Shown here piece by piece: positions 47,741 to 60,560 of a stretch of DNA of 64,000 nt (position 1 is the stretch's first letter; each line of letters begins with the position of its first letter). The notes under the pieces are model-generated. The model saw nothing but the letters and a program-made list of their open reading frames with translations, made no database searches and was not told the origin of the DNA. Position numbers and translations under genes: made by a program. Origin of the DNA: Xestospongia bergquistia (taxonomy: Eukaryota > Porifera > Demospongiae > Haplosclerida > Petrosiidae); contig OZ014414.1 in the NCBI GenBank assembly GCA_963965975.1, positions 2,765,501 through 2,829,500 on the forward strand, given 5' to 3'.

Positions 47741-49600
47741 GTACGTACTGGATTTGGAATTCTAGACTACATAACCCCCCAAAAGACAATGGTCCTCACT
47801 GACAGTTACAATAACTTGATTTTTTGTTTAATTAAATGTTCGCCAGTGTGATCATTTTCCTAAAAGACTAAATATTTTAGACGCTAACTTTTGTTGATTT
47901 ACAGTAACCTACTGGGCACGTTGTGGAACATGTCATCGACGCCCGTGCACAAGTGTGATTTAAAGGAGACTTTTGAATCAGAGGACATTCATAAAAGCCT
48001 TTTTTCGAGTTTTTTAAATGCGTTTTTACTTGTTAAGGAATGTTGTTGAATGGCTTTACCATCTCTATTTCTCAAAGTAGTGTTGATTCTACTAAATCTA
48101 AACGTCAGGCGAGTCGACATTTTCAGTGATATGCTTACCAAATAAGTAGTGAAATTCAAGCGTATATATGCATGTGTTCTTCCTCAATATACTCTCATTT
48201 TCTACTTGCTCTCACGTGAATCTTTTGGTTCTTAACTAAATTAAAAAGGCGTGGTACCAGTCCTCTAGATTAAAAAGAGAATTTAATATTTGAAAACTCA
48301 CCATCTTATTGTTATTAACGTGGTCCGTTAGCTGTCCATCTACTTGAACTTACATCCTCTACACTAAATTCATACTTCATAATGAATGTCCTGTACTGCT
48401 ACAACATTGCTATATATTAAAACTGGTGAAAAACAAGATCACATTTAGATTTAGTGCCTTTATTAAAAACATTTGACGATTGCAATTGCTGAAAATCTGA
48501 TATACACATAAAAAGGCAACTGGATTGTATTAAGACTTCTTTTTTATGCAATCAATGCAGTTTGTTAAAACTATATATAGGCATGGTAGTAATAGAAAAT
48601 GGTAGCTTTTGTAAGACTGTTCCTTTGCTAATTACGTATTTGTAGACTTAGTGTAGCTTCTGTAACACTTACTATAATGGTAGTCTCACGAGACCAACAG
48701 TAGATATGTGTATTTACTGCTACGATTTTTATAATTAAAGAAGGCTGTCAAGACAAATAAAATTTGTCATAACCTCAAAACAACATCCTATAGTGATAAT
48801 TCCCGCAGTGAAATTGTAGATATATTTTGTATTTTGTAACCACGGTTTTTTTATCAGAGTAAACATTTGTTCCGTCTTGCCTGTACTTTTCTTAAGGTCT
48901 ATCTGTCTTTTTCAAGATTTGTCTCCTTTTGGCATCCTTTAACTAGAACGACTAGCTAGTACATAACTTTTGTCGTTTCTCTATGTAGTTTTGTAGCTGT
49001 AGAACACTGTCATTGCCGAGTTAGAGCAGTTCAAAGTGCAACTATTAGACAAACCCACGAATAAATTAACTGCAGTAATAAAGGTCCTCCACGAAGTGAA
49101 CGGAGCATTACATGCTGTAACGCCCATGGCCACTGATTATATTATTACTAAATACCACAAGTATTTTAATCAACAAACAATATACTATAGAAGTAATTAA
49201 TAAGGTGATATAGTGATGTGCATAGTCTTTAAACAATAATGAACATGTACTAATACATTCATGTACATATATAATTAGTTAACAAGGAGATAGTTAATTA
49301 AAGTAGTGTAATTTGCTTCTTCAATATATCTAGAGCAATTAAAAAGATCCTTCTTCTAATATATTGAGGTATATATCTGTGGAATTAATAGATAATAACT
49401 ATATACAGTAGCTATAGAATATATCGAACTACCAATATAATGATGCTAATGAAATGGTTAAATGTATAATTTTCTACACTAGCCACTATACTAACTACTA
49501 TTTCTGACACAAACTAGACCAAGAAGACACAGCTACAGTGTACATTCTACTCTTATCTTAAATATGTCTTAATACTAACTAGTAAAAAAGTAACTAGTAT
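47741..49600. other. Spacer; possible short coding remnant at 49018-49200 (+)
   Basis: Mostly without recognisable features. A plus-strand frame near 49018-49200 (ELEQFKVQLLDKPTNKL, then VIKVLHEVNGALHAVTP) has coding-like composition but no identified domain or partner exon. The part from about 49119 is the 3' flank shared with gene C. Confidence 0.35.
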
Positions 49601-49605
49601 ACTTA

Positions 49606-52600
49606 CTATATTGTAGTTGCCATAACATCACTTATATAGATTGAACACTCATTATTTCCCACCTACAAAATGAAAAAAATAGCTAGTAATACAGTGGAAA
49701 CCCTTAAAATTATGGATTCAAACAAACATATTCACAGTATACACAACACTGTATGCACATACTCAAGTTCATATACTGAAAACCATTTGCTTTAACAGTG
49801 ATCAAAATCTGCAATATTTTCTATTTAAAGGGTGAGAACAACTTATTATTCACAATTACAGTTGCTATATCTGATTTACTTTTACCTCCAACCTCAATGG
49901 AATTCAAATACAGAGATCTTAGTGGTTAATTGTATGGTTCAATGCTAGTCATGCTTACTATATAGTCTGGTACTTGTGTTAATGAGATTAATAGCATAGA
50001 GGCTACAATGAGGGAACTAAAACTTTGTTCTTTTAAAGCAGAATTTTGTTTTAATTATGCTCATGTTAAGTAGTGAAAATTTACACAGTTTCTATGGAAG
50101 CACTGCAGGGACCACAAGTAATTGTTACTTTCAACTAGAATTTTGCTTTAAACATATTTTTAAAGAGACTCCACTCTAGTTATTTGTTGCTACAATAAGA
50201 AATAAGTCAGTAATAATAATTTGTGGTCAAATTGTTTATATAGATATAAAACCACTTTCATATAAATAGATGGGAATATTACATCTAAAACAACCAAAAT
50301 ATGATTAATGACAAGGTTTAAAAACAAAACTTTTTGACAAAGTCAGGAAGTAATGATACAGGACTATTCTTAACTAAGGGGTCCACTCTATGTAAATGTA
50401 TACATTGATATCATGACAATGTAACTTACCATCATCTTTATATGATCTTCATAAGAATTTGCTACATTGTTTTGTTTAATAGCTCTTAAAGCATCTAACA
50501 AACTCCTTCTTGTTACTTTATCAGCTTTCTCTTGAATCCATAACTGATACATTTTGGTATAGCTATTGCATTCAGCTAGATTGACACTGTCCAGTTCTAA
50601 TATGACACCCAGATCATTCCATTTTGCAGTTCTAGCATATAAAACTAATTCTTTAATAGTAGGTTGTTGATCCAAGTATTGATTCAGTGACATACTACCT
50701 ATGAATTCGATGAAGTAATCATTTTAACATTGTGTAGTATTGTAATATAGTCATAGCAATTTTTTCACTTTTAACATAATTATGTCAAAGCACAATGTCA
50801 TTGAGAAGCACATCATTAATCAAATACATGTAAATATCATATGGACTACTTTGTATAGTTGGCTTTAAAATCAAAGAGATCTGACCCATTCCAAAATATG
50901 TGCATGCAATTAAATTCAACTACTGACTTGAAGTTGTAGTACATTCTCTTTTTGATGTTGGCATTTCCTCCATCTGATTGGGTCGTTTATGACCTAAATA
51001 AAAAAACTAACATGACAAACTAAATTCCAAATGGATCACTAGTTAATATAAACTACTAATACTATGATTTATGTTAACTGCTTTGCACTTGTAACATAGT
51101 TAAAACTTTGTTAACATGTTATACAATGATTAAGTTAATACAATGTGGATAGAAATAGATCAAAACTATTATATTCCCCTATTAATTTTCTTTCTTGTCT
51201 ACATAATGTTATAAGTAAATAAATGAAATAATGAAGTGTCTTCATTACTTGTAGTTAATCATTTATTTATGTTCCTGTGCTATTCTTTAGGCTATGGAAT
51301 TATCATTTTTGAGAGTCATTCAACTATCTGATTCCTCACCACGTCTACTTGATATGTCATCTGATTCTAAGTCACTATCATATGATGCATTATGAGGTAT
51401 TTTTTTCCTAGGAGATATATGTACATCATACTCAGATTGAACAGAATCTAAGTCTTCTGATCTCAGTCTCTTCTTTTTCTTTCCTATAATAAATTAAACA
51501 AATATTATTGTTTGGACTTCGTGGTTATATCAAAATATAATGTTTGTACTATTCCTAGTATAAAAAAAATTTGCATTGTAATATCGTTTCAATGAGTAAG
51601 TGCTTTATCAACACATTTAGTATCTATGATATCACTTGCTTAATTTGACATAATTAGCATATTTTAGCGTATAACCTAAAAATATATTATTACAAAAACA
51701 TAAAAAAACATAAATGGAGAATGAACGTGAACTTCAATTATATAATTTGATCATATTACTATTATAGACATATAAACAGTTAGGTTGGATTTGGTTACTG
51801 TAATTACAAACATTATAGATAAATTAACCTAAAATTTTAACTATCATACTATTATCAATGGTATACATAAACTAAGACTAAACCAGTCATTTGATAGACA
51901 TAGTTCATTAAATCAGATAAACTAGTGTCATGAATGACACCGAGAGTTTGTATATTTGAATTGATGATAATTTTATACAAAGTTCTAAAATGATTGGCAA
52001 CAAAACAACAAAGGTAGAGATTGTATATAGATATAAATATAGCATAAGCTGTCATATCATGTCTCCTAATAACTAAACAAAAATAGTCACTTTTGTTTAA
52101 TTTAAAAGCAATCATACTAGAAAAGCAACAAATTATACAACAATAGCTTTTGTTGTATAATTTATTGTTGTGTGTAACGATTAAAGGGATAGTTTGAATT
52201 AATTTACAACTTGAATATCAACTTGAATATATAATAATATCAACATTGTTGTGTCATTGCTGACTCGTCAAGATGTTAATCATATTAAACATTAGTGTAC
52301 TACCATATTATGATAGTGTAGGGAATAATACAAGTATGCTTTACATAGAATGCATTATACTACAGGACAATATAAGAGAAATTTGAATGATTGCTTATTG
52401 ACATACCAACTGGTTTAGGATCTTCACTAACAGGATAAGGAGGTGAAGATAGTGTAGCTATAGAATAAAAAAAATAAGACAAAAGATTTAATTAGTCACA
52501 CAAATTATTGTTCTGCTTACAGTGTTAGCTTGTTATCATATACATCAGATATTCAAGTTGTAAATTGATTCAAACTATCTCTCTAATTATTACACACAAC

Positions 52601-55600
52601 AATAAAATATCGAAAAATCATCATATGATCTTATGTCATTTATTAAGTTTTCATAACTAAATGCTATACCAACTAATTTTAAAAAATAGCTAGATAATGT
52701 AATGCTTTACCTATTCAATTAAGTAGATGTTTTCACACAAACGAGAGGAAGATGGAAGACAATACTTACTTTGACTTTTAAATGTAATCAATATTAATAT
52801 TCTACTATACGTGTATTGTTACAGTAAATCAAAACTCACCATTCATGGAAAACCAAGGTTGTTGACGAGTATTATCAATAATGTTAGCAGTAAAACTTTC
52901 ATAGCACATGAGTGTTTTCTTGTCTTCTTTTAAATGACAAAAATGTTCTGTAGTTTTATTGGAACATATGGTACAGTAAAAATATTCCTCAAGATTTCCT
53001 ATGTTAGACATATATTGGAAGTTATGGATCACCTCATGAATTCCTGTATGGACAACATTGCGTATAGTACTACATCTTTTGTAAGGATCTAAATAGTATA
53101 TTGCGATCCAACAAATACCATCAACTAAAAGAACACAGCCATAATTAGTGTGTAAAGTTATCATATTACGATAACGTTGTGTGTTACGTAGAGTACGTTT
53201 AAGTTGAAAACCAAGCTCATTTTCAGGATGTAGAAGATTGACAACTAATGCAGGGAAGATACCTCGAGGAAATGGTTTCATATCCCATGACAAAATTAGA
53301 GGATCAACATGTTGCTTAAAAGCAGGTAGTATGGAGTCATAGTTGAAGGAAGGTGTAGTAGGAAGAACAGTTGGAATAAAGAATCTTTCTTCCTTGGGTA
53401 GATAGGCTATAATGAGTAAGTTTGTCATTAAATGGAGAAAATCATCTGCTGTAAAGTCATGACAGAATCCATTAAATAGAGGTGATGACAATAAGTCTCT
53501 TGTAAAAGATCCTTCATCTTTGAGCTCCCTATAAGCACTTTGTTTAATAATGATACGATTGTCTTTTATACCATGAAGTTTAAAATGATCAACCGTTTCA
53601 GGGAAAGAGATACTAATCAAATTAGAAAGTATAGTAAATAATGGCTGTGGATGAAGGAACACTACATTAGGTAAGATATCAGGAAAGAAAAGGAAGACAG
53701 TCAGATTATGGTAGTGTATTAGAGCTGCTTCAACATCATCAGCATTCATTTTTAAGCTTTCACCAATCTCTTGGCATTTAGATTTACTCACAACAAATAT
53801 ATTGGATTGACAAAACTTCTGGTCTAATTCTAGCTGGAACAAAAACCATCTAATAGGAATGAGAGCCCTTAGAGGAAATGCACATATTTGAGAACGTATC
53901 TCATCAGCTATTTGTCTCGCGTGGTCATCTCTGGCAATAGCATTGACAGGAAATATTACTATATTTCCTTTTTCACGATGAAGAATGGCTTGATCTTTTA
54001 GATTTAATTCTTCCAATTTTGACCAAAGAATAGAATTTTTCACTTCCAATGATTCACCAGAGTAACCAGGCTGCAGCAGTTTATCATAATAAGTACCCAG
54101 TACTATACATTGTGGCTCTGTAATATTCTCTTTTTCGTTCTCCTTTTTAGAGGAAATTGGAGGATTAACTGATTTCAATGAACGAAATGAAGTTTCAAGA
54201 AACTGTAAATTTGTAATCTGCCTTTCACATGGCTCACTGAATACATTTCCTTGAACACAGAAGAAGAACTTAGCTTTATCATCAAGTCGCTCATCTAGCT
54301 TGTGTGTAAACATATTGACTGAATTATATCGTAACAGAGCAGGAGCAATATCTAGAAAAGCAGCCTGACCACCAGTATCAATGCCATATATCCAATGAGC
54401 TTTATAAAGCTCTTTAGACTCCTGTACATTATCTAACCATTTAATGATTTGCTGTATTATATCAGACTTTTTTATATCTTCAGTTGAGATGGTTTCTTCA
54501 AATTTACTCATGACTACAGACTGAAATGACTCAGTTGCTACTGGTTGTTCAATTGATCTATAAACAAAATCACTTCCCACTTCTTGACATTCTTCAGGGA
54601 ATATTTCAATGTTGTTTTTAATATTTCCAGCAATTATTTCCTTCACTTTGTCAGGCTCCACCTTTATCCATAACAAATTGTGATTGATAGCAGTAATAAC
54701 ATGTGTTGGACGTGGGGCAAGTACATTAGTACTGTCATGTAAATTGTCATCATCACAGTTTGGTTCATTATTATAAAGTAGATTTAGAAAAGATGATTTA
54801 CCAGTTCCAGGTGCACCAGATATTAAAAACTTGGAGAATTCAACAGTTACAAAACCGTTCTTCATAGCTTTGTCCATTAACAGATCATTGCCATCTAGCA
54901 AACAAAAAAATATATTTGCACCTTAATTTGATTTCTGGTTTAAGCAGGTTGCTTCTTAAGTGTGGTTCGAAGCATATATACTATTAAACTTGTCATTTTT
55001 TAAAAATTGTGATCACATTTAAGAAGAGTAAAATACATAATAAAATTAATGTTAGATTAGGTTAGATCACATTGTTACACCAAAATTGTTAACAAAATCT
55101 ATTGTAAAGAGGTTCTACTGAACCAAAAACATAATAAATATATAGTACTTGGGAAAAATTGTGCCAAAACTAAAAAATTATGTAATGTAATACATGCATA
55201 CCATACATGTTCTGTTCATGTTGAGAATGACCACTAATTGAATGTTCTAACTCAAGTGAGAGAAATGATTTAAATGACTCAAAACACATAGCAAGTCCAC
55301 GAACTATCAAAACAAGAACATTAGCTACATAGAAAAGTTGTAAACCAGAAATACAACATAAAATAAATGGCATTCTTCAAATTCCACCATGTCTGACATT
55401 AAGCATATTTTCAATATTATTAATGAAACATTTCCACAAGCATTGTCCAGCTTTAGTAAAACAGCTTAAAACTTTAAAAAATATCCATTGTGAAAAAAAG
55501 AGACAGTGACAAAAATTCATGAAAACTCTATCATTTGCCCAAAAAATTGTAAATATAATACCATGCTAATGTTAGGTTGATGAGTTAGTCATTAATAAAA

Positions 55601-58600
55601 TTCCAATGAACCGTAGTCATTCTCAATAGGTTATACTTAGATAACTTACTTCTTTGAAATGTTGCTGGATCTTGATTGGGTTCAAAATTAGGCACTATAG
55701 TAACATCTAAATAAAGGAATTAACAAATATTTTGATGGTCAATATCACTCATTTTAAATATTTTATATTACATTCCTGCCTCGTCTATTGCTAGAGCATC
55801 TCAATTATGGGATAAATTAGGTAAAAATAATGGGGATGATCCAAATATCCTTACAAGTTTTGGTATATAAATGTTGGGATTGTCCTGTAATTTTTAATTA
55901 TAAGACCTAAAGATAGGTATCCTGCTATATCCTAGGATTGTCCAATCACTATACTTAGCATCATACATGTACCCACATCCTGCATATATTATGATACTTA
56001 CATCTTGGAATGCTGGTATATCACATGACTATCCATCCATCAAGATACCATACTTGAAACATAACACATAAACTCCAGCATTACCTATCACATACTTGCC
56101 ACCATATATACTGTATCACTTAATATCTTGGGAGTTTTAGTACATCCCAGCATGTTCATCAAGCAACTATATATGTTACGTAATATATATGTTATGTAAG
56201 CAGTAGAAACTGTTTCCAAACTTCTATACACTTCTGCACACCTCCAATGGAATAACTTCTCAATTCTTATAGTTGTACTATAGTCGGTATACATACTTAT
56301 CACCAATATATGCGTACATATCTGAGTTATGTAAGAATATGTTGAGGTTGTCATCAGTAATGACCCTAATGGAGTTACTTTTACACTAAACTTTTCTCTG
56401 GTGACAATGGTGAGAATCCAAATCCAGGAATACTTGCATTAAGGAATATATATGCACTGTGCTCAAAAATGAATCCCTAAATGAACTAACTTAGGGTGCA
56501 ATAAGTATCAAGAGAATACTTGGTATTAAGGGACATATATCCATGCATTGGGTTATTAAAGACTATCACAGGATGTACTGAGTATCAAGAAAATATTCTT
56601 ATAGAGACAAACAATGCATGGGGCTCTAAAATGAACGTCTGAATGAACCACCCAGAATGTACTAAGTATGATAAAGAATATTCATTATTAAATGATACAT
56701 ATGTATGCAGTGGACTCCTAAGCTCAACATTCCAGAATTTAAGTATAGGTAGTGATATTTTTGAAATATGTATACACTGGACTCATGAATTGACCATTCC
56801 AGGATGTACTACAATCAATATGGAAATAGCCAGTACAAAACTCAGGGATACAAACACATTGTTAGTAATACATTGTATTGAGGATTGTACATCTACTACA
56901 CACAGCCAGTATCAAGATTAAGGATACTCAGTGTTTATATTGGTCAAATATTAGGGAGTATATACTTAATATCTTGGAATATATAGGTTTGTTAGTTAAT
57001 ATAATGGACAAGATGTAGCAATACTAGATATCATTCTCTTTTAAAACTAAAGATCAGAACAAGTAAAAGAAAACTATATATCTAAATTAAGACTACAGTA
57101 AATGTCCACTGTACATTGAACATAAAAATATTGATATATTACAAAGAAATAGAAGTACCTGAATCAGATATTTCAGTGTCAGGATTAGGATTAATTTGAA
57201 GCCTGTCAATTACTTCTACATAAACAAACAAATTATAGATATTATCAATAATAATAATAATGAATTGATTAATAATGACATGATGTTTGGATATACTAAC
57301 TAGAATTAATACAATTATTAACTATGTATTACATAACTTTGGCATATCAGTAACATAACATGTATGAGGGAGAGATCTGTATGACCAAAATATTAGTATT
57401 ACACAAGTGAAGACAAATTTGTATAAACAAAGAAACCCTATGCTTGAGTATACTATATATCTCATACACTAGAGTTACATACATGTACTTATTTATAAAC
57501 AGTACAAGTCATCATGGTTAATCTCAATATATGTACATATAATTATTATCAGTACATGGATTATTAAAAGAGGCACAAGATTAAGTAATTTAAAAGAGGG
57601 TATAACTGTAATTGGTAGTTTACTAGTCTCATTCAGGTTGACTACCAAAAATGGCATCCTCATTTCTTAATAATTACATTTTATTATCTATATTCCTTAC
57701 ATCTGTATTTATCTTCTATTCTATTAAAAAGCCAATTACTTAATATACTTGTTAAGTGTGCTAGAATTATTTTAATTATTCTTATAAAGAAATGAGAATT
57801 ACTGTCAAGTCAATATGTTTGTTTTATGTGTGTGTATGCTACATCATGTGACTTAGTTATATTATGTAAAATAGTACTACATAATATATGTACATTGGGA
57901 TAAAGAGGTTTTACTATAAAATGATATAAACTCTATGAAAAAGAATAATAAAGTTTTGTAAATCAAAAAATTGTACTATATAGTTCATTAACAATGGGAA
58001 TATTAATAAACACCTCATTATAGTCATTAATTAATAATGATGGTTTACCTAATTTAAGATGATGGCGTATATCTTTAGCTTTCTTCTTGTTTTTAATAAT
58101 TGGACACTCAATAGCAGTTATCACTTGCTCCCATGTGACAGGTAATGAGAGTTTAAAGACTTTCTTGAGTTTGTCTATATTATTGCCCTGACTTTGTTTT
58201 ATATGATCTAAAACTTTGCGATGCACTTGTAACAATTTTCCAAGCCTATACCACTCATCTTCAATGCCAAGTAATTGATAAACTAGTTTATCTTCGTCAG
58301 GAGTCTCTTTTAATATACTGGTAATATCTGAGATAGCATCAAAATTATTATCATAACAAAATTGTTATCATTTCACATCATAAATTAAATATGCAGGTAT
58401 TCAAATATGCCAAAATATATTGTGAGGGAAAATTACTCAATAGACTACTTAGGATGGTAACTAATGCTTGAGAATGTACCAATTAATTAAAATCAATGAT
58501 AAAGTCAATCATAACTTTTAACAGCTTTAATAACTTATTACTCTTACCTGTACAAAGATAATAACGAATATAATCAGCTTTTGCCTTGTTTTCAACAATA

Positions 58601-60210
58601 GGACTCTCAATTGCATTTATCACCATTTCCCAGGTAACAGAAGATGAATGATTGATCCATCTGTTAATGACGTTTGATAGTCTGAAAGTGTCATCACAAT
58701 GTCTGAGATGTGGGTCATCCAAAAAATTAGGATGTACATGTAATGCCAGTCCAATCTCATACCATTTGTCGCAAATATCATCTAATAGATCAAATAGTTG
58801 ATCTTCATCAGGAGTCATCTCTTTTACTATACTGGTAATATCTGAAATAACAACGAAATAATTATTATAACAAACTGTCACATTATAAATTAATTAATGT
58901 CTTTAAAATTATCATTTTAATACATGTGGTATTGATTAAGTGTTGACAAATGAGAACTTTAATTATCAATAAATGTACATGGAATTTAATTAATATGTAT
59001 ATTGTGGTGTTAGGTCATATAGTGCTATGTGTATTTGAGTAACCATTTAAGTCTGTTTCTCAGTTTTAATTGTCATTGTTGTTCTTTATCTAGTTGGTTG
59101 TTGCATTAATTCAGTAAGTTTCCAACATATTTACTAACAAGTTAAAACACCTTCAAAGATTGTAAATCATGGGACTCTTTTGTCATTCATTATATGAAAA
59201 GCACATCTATTACTACTTTTTAGCTAATGATATAAAAAATAAGGATAAGAAAAATCTATTTTAGTAAGCATTTGTGGCCTAACCAAAATAATTCAGCCTC
59301 TAAGTGCTACAGAACTGACTTTTAATCAATTAGTGTACATACTGTAAACATACTACAGTTTTGATAGCACTTAAACAATCGTAATATTATTTATAATTCA
59401 AATGGCTTTAACTTTACTATATTATCACATTTTATCATATTTGATTCAGAAATGAACTATCAACACTTTGAAAACAATCTCAAAGTACCTATTTTGAGCA
59501 TATTTCTATACTCTGCCAAAATAATTTTCTGTTAAAAGCTGTTGATTCTTTGCAACTTTGCTCCATTCAACTTTTTTTGTTCAAGCTAGCACTATATTTG
59601 TGGTCAACACCTCTAAGTTGGCATCCATTAAAGATTTGACATGTAACACGTAGAATCAGCTTTCAAAGTAACAACGAACTGAATTTATATTTTTATAAAA
59701 TTTGGATTTTGGATATAACATTTATTCATAATAAAACCAATCTAACTCAGTGTTAGTAACTAATAGATAAGTATAGAACACAGAGGCTATATGCATTTAA
59801 ATAGGTTTCCCATACCAAAACGGATTGATTGATTTAACAATTATTTGGTCATACTGGTTGAATTGAAAAATTATTTTATCAAAAAAGTAATCATAATACT
59901 GTTTTCATTAATAATATACTGTTACTTACGTATGTACGTAATCATCAATTTCATAATAGATCGGTTATTAAAATAATATTATGTTTACATTTTATATATG
60001 CTACCAGTATAACCATGTGTTAGATAAAACAATCAATTTTTGTAATGCTTAAACTAAGGTTTTGCATATTCAATTGAAACTAGTTTGTAGAAAAATATAT
60101 CCTATATATATGTTAGAAATAGTGATCTGAATTCATCAACTAATGAACTGAGACTATTTAAGTTTATTTAAGTTTGGTGAATTATTATTAATAATGCAAT
60201 TGCCAATTTA

Positions 60211-60305
<95 letters not shown>

Positions 60306-60560
60306 CAGCATAAACATTGTTTTTAATGGGTTACCTGTTTTAGGTCCAGGATTGAGTTCAATATCTCCTGATAAAATAAGAAGGAGTGAGAGAAAGACTG
60401 CTAAAATGAAAGTAAGAACTTTAATATTCCTGGCCATAGTCACTCCATCGATTTTAATACTGGTCTCAGTGTTTGGAGTCTTTTCAGGATGAGTACTGTA
60501 AGATATATGACAACATGCCCACGATCCAATACTCGCCCTCCATTGAGAGATATTAATCAT
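49606..60560 (-). CDS. Gene R: intact 2A-signal / Death-Death / Roc-COR / Death protein (ROCO family)
   Basis: Eleven exons join without a stop into 1179 codons: 60335-60560, 58548-58841, 58049-58327, 57159-57215, 55650-55706, 52840-54894, 52407-52457, 51340-51483, 50943-50993, 50430-50698, 49606-49662. All internal junctions are phase 1 except the last (phase 0). Residues 1-75: signal-like region, hydrophobic at 48-63, 2A GDIELNPG|P with the break after residue 72. 76-173 and 174-266: Death domains (DKWYEIG, VTWEMVINAIESP; DEWYRLG, VTWEQVITAIECP). 305-989: Roc-COR, with P-loop GAPGTGKSS at 331-339, DTGGQ at 477-481, GTYYD at 571-575 and COR from about 650 (IPIRWFLFQLEL). Cys 945, 948, 957 and 968 end this exon. 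1007-1054: basic (KKKKRLRS). 1072-1161: third Death domain (MYQLWIQEKADKVTRRSLLDAL). ROCO proteins are GTP-controlled signalling proteins; DAPK1 likewise joins ROCO and Death modules. The donors of exons 8 and 9 are the least certain. Confidence 0.8.
52126..52170. repeat. Long inverted repeat (hairpin) in an intron of gene R
   Basis: AATTATACAACAA and its exact complement TTGTTGTATAATT face each other across a loop of a few bases. The arms extend further (CAACA / TGTTG) with a two-base bulge. It could fold in RNA or mark the core of a small palindromic element. Confidence 0.6.
56350..57110. repeat. Family intronic repeat, partial copy f (gene R)
   Basis: Minisatellite part of the same repeat found in genes M and C: units with TGCACTGTGCTC, GAATGAACC, CAGAATGTACTAAGTAT and TATTAAGG. 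It ends just before the linker exon at 57159-57215. Confidence 0.65.
60214..60303. repeat. (AT)n microsatellite beside the exon 1 donor of gene R
   Basis: About 45 uninterrupted AT dinucleotides starting 31 bases downstream of the donor of the 2A exon (minus strand). Genes L and M have no such tract at this place. Confidence 0.95.
60342..60365 (-). other. 2A ribosome-skipping site of gene R
   Basis: Codons 66-73 encode D-I-E-L-N-P-G-P, a full match to the 2A consensus, directly after the hydrophobic segment. Skipping would release a 72-residue N-terminal peptide and start the Death-ROCO body at Pro73. Confidence 0.78.

Noticed and set aside
55170..55373. 67-codon minus-strand frame between exons 5 and 6 of gene R
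   Set aside because: No acceptor/donor pair in phase 1, and absent from genes M and C; treated as intron.
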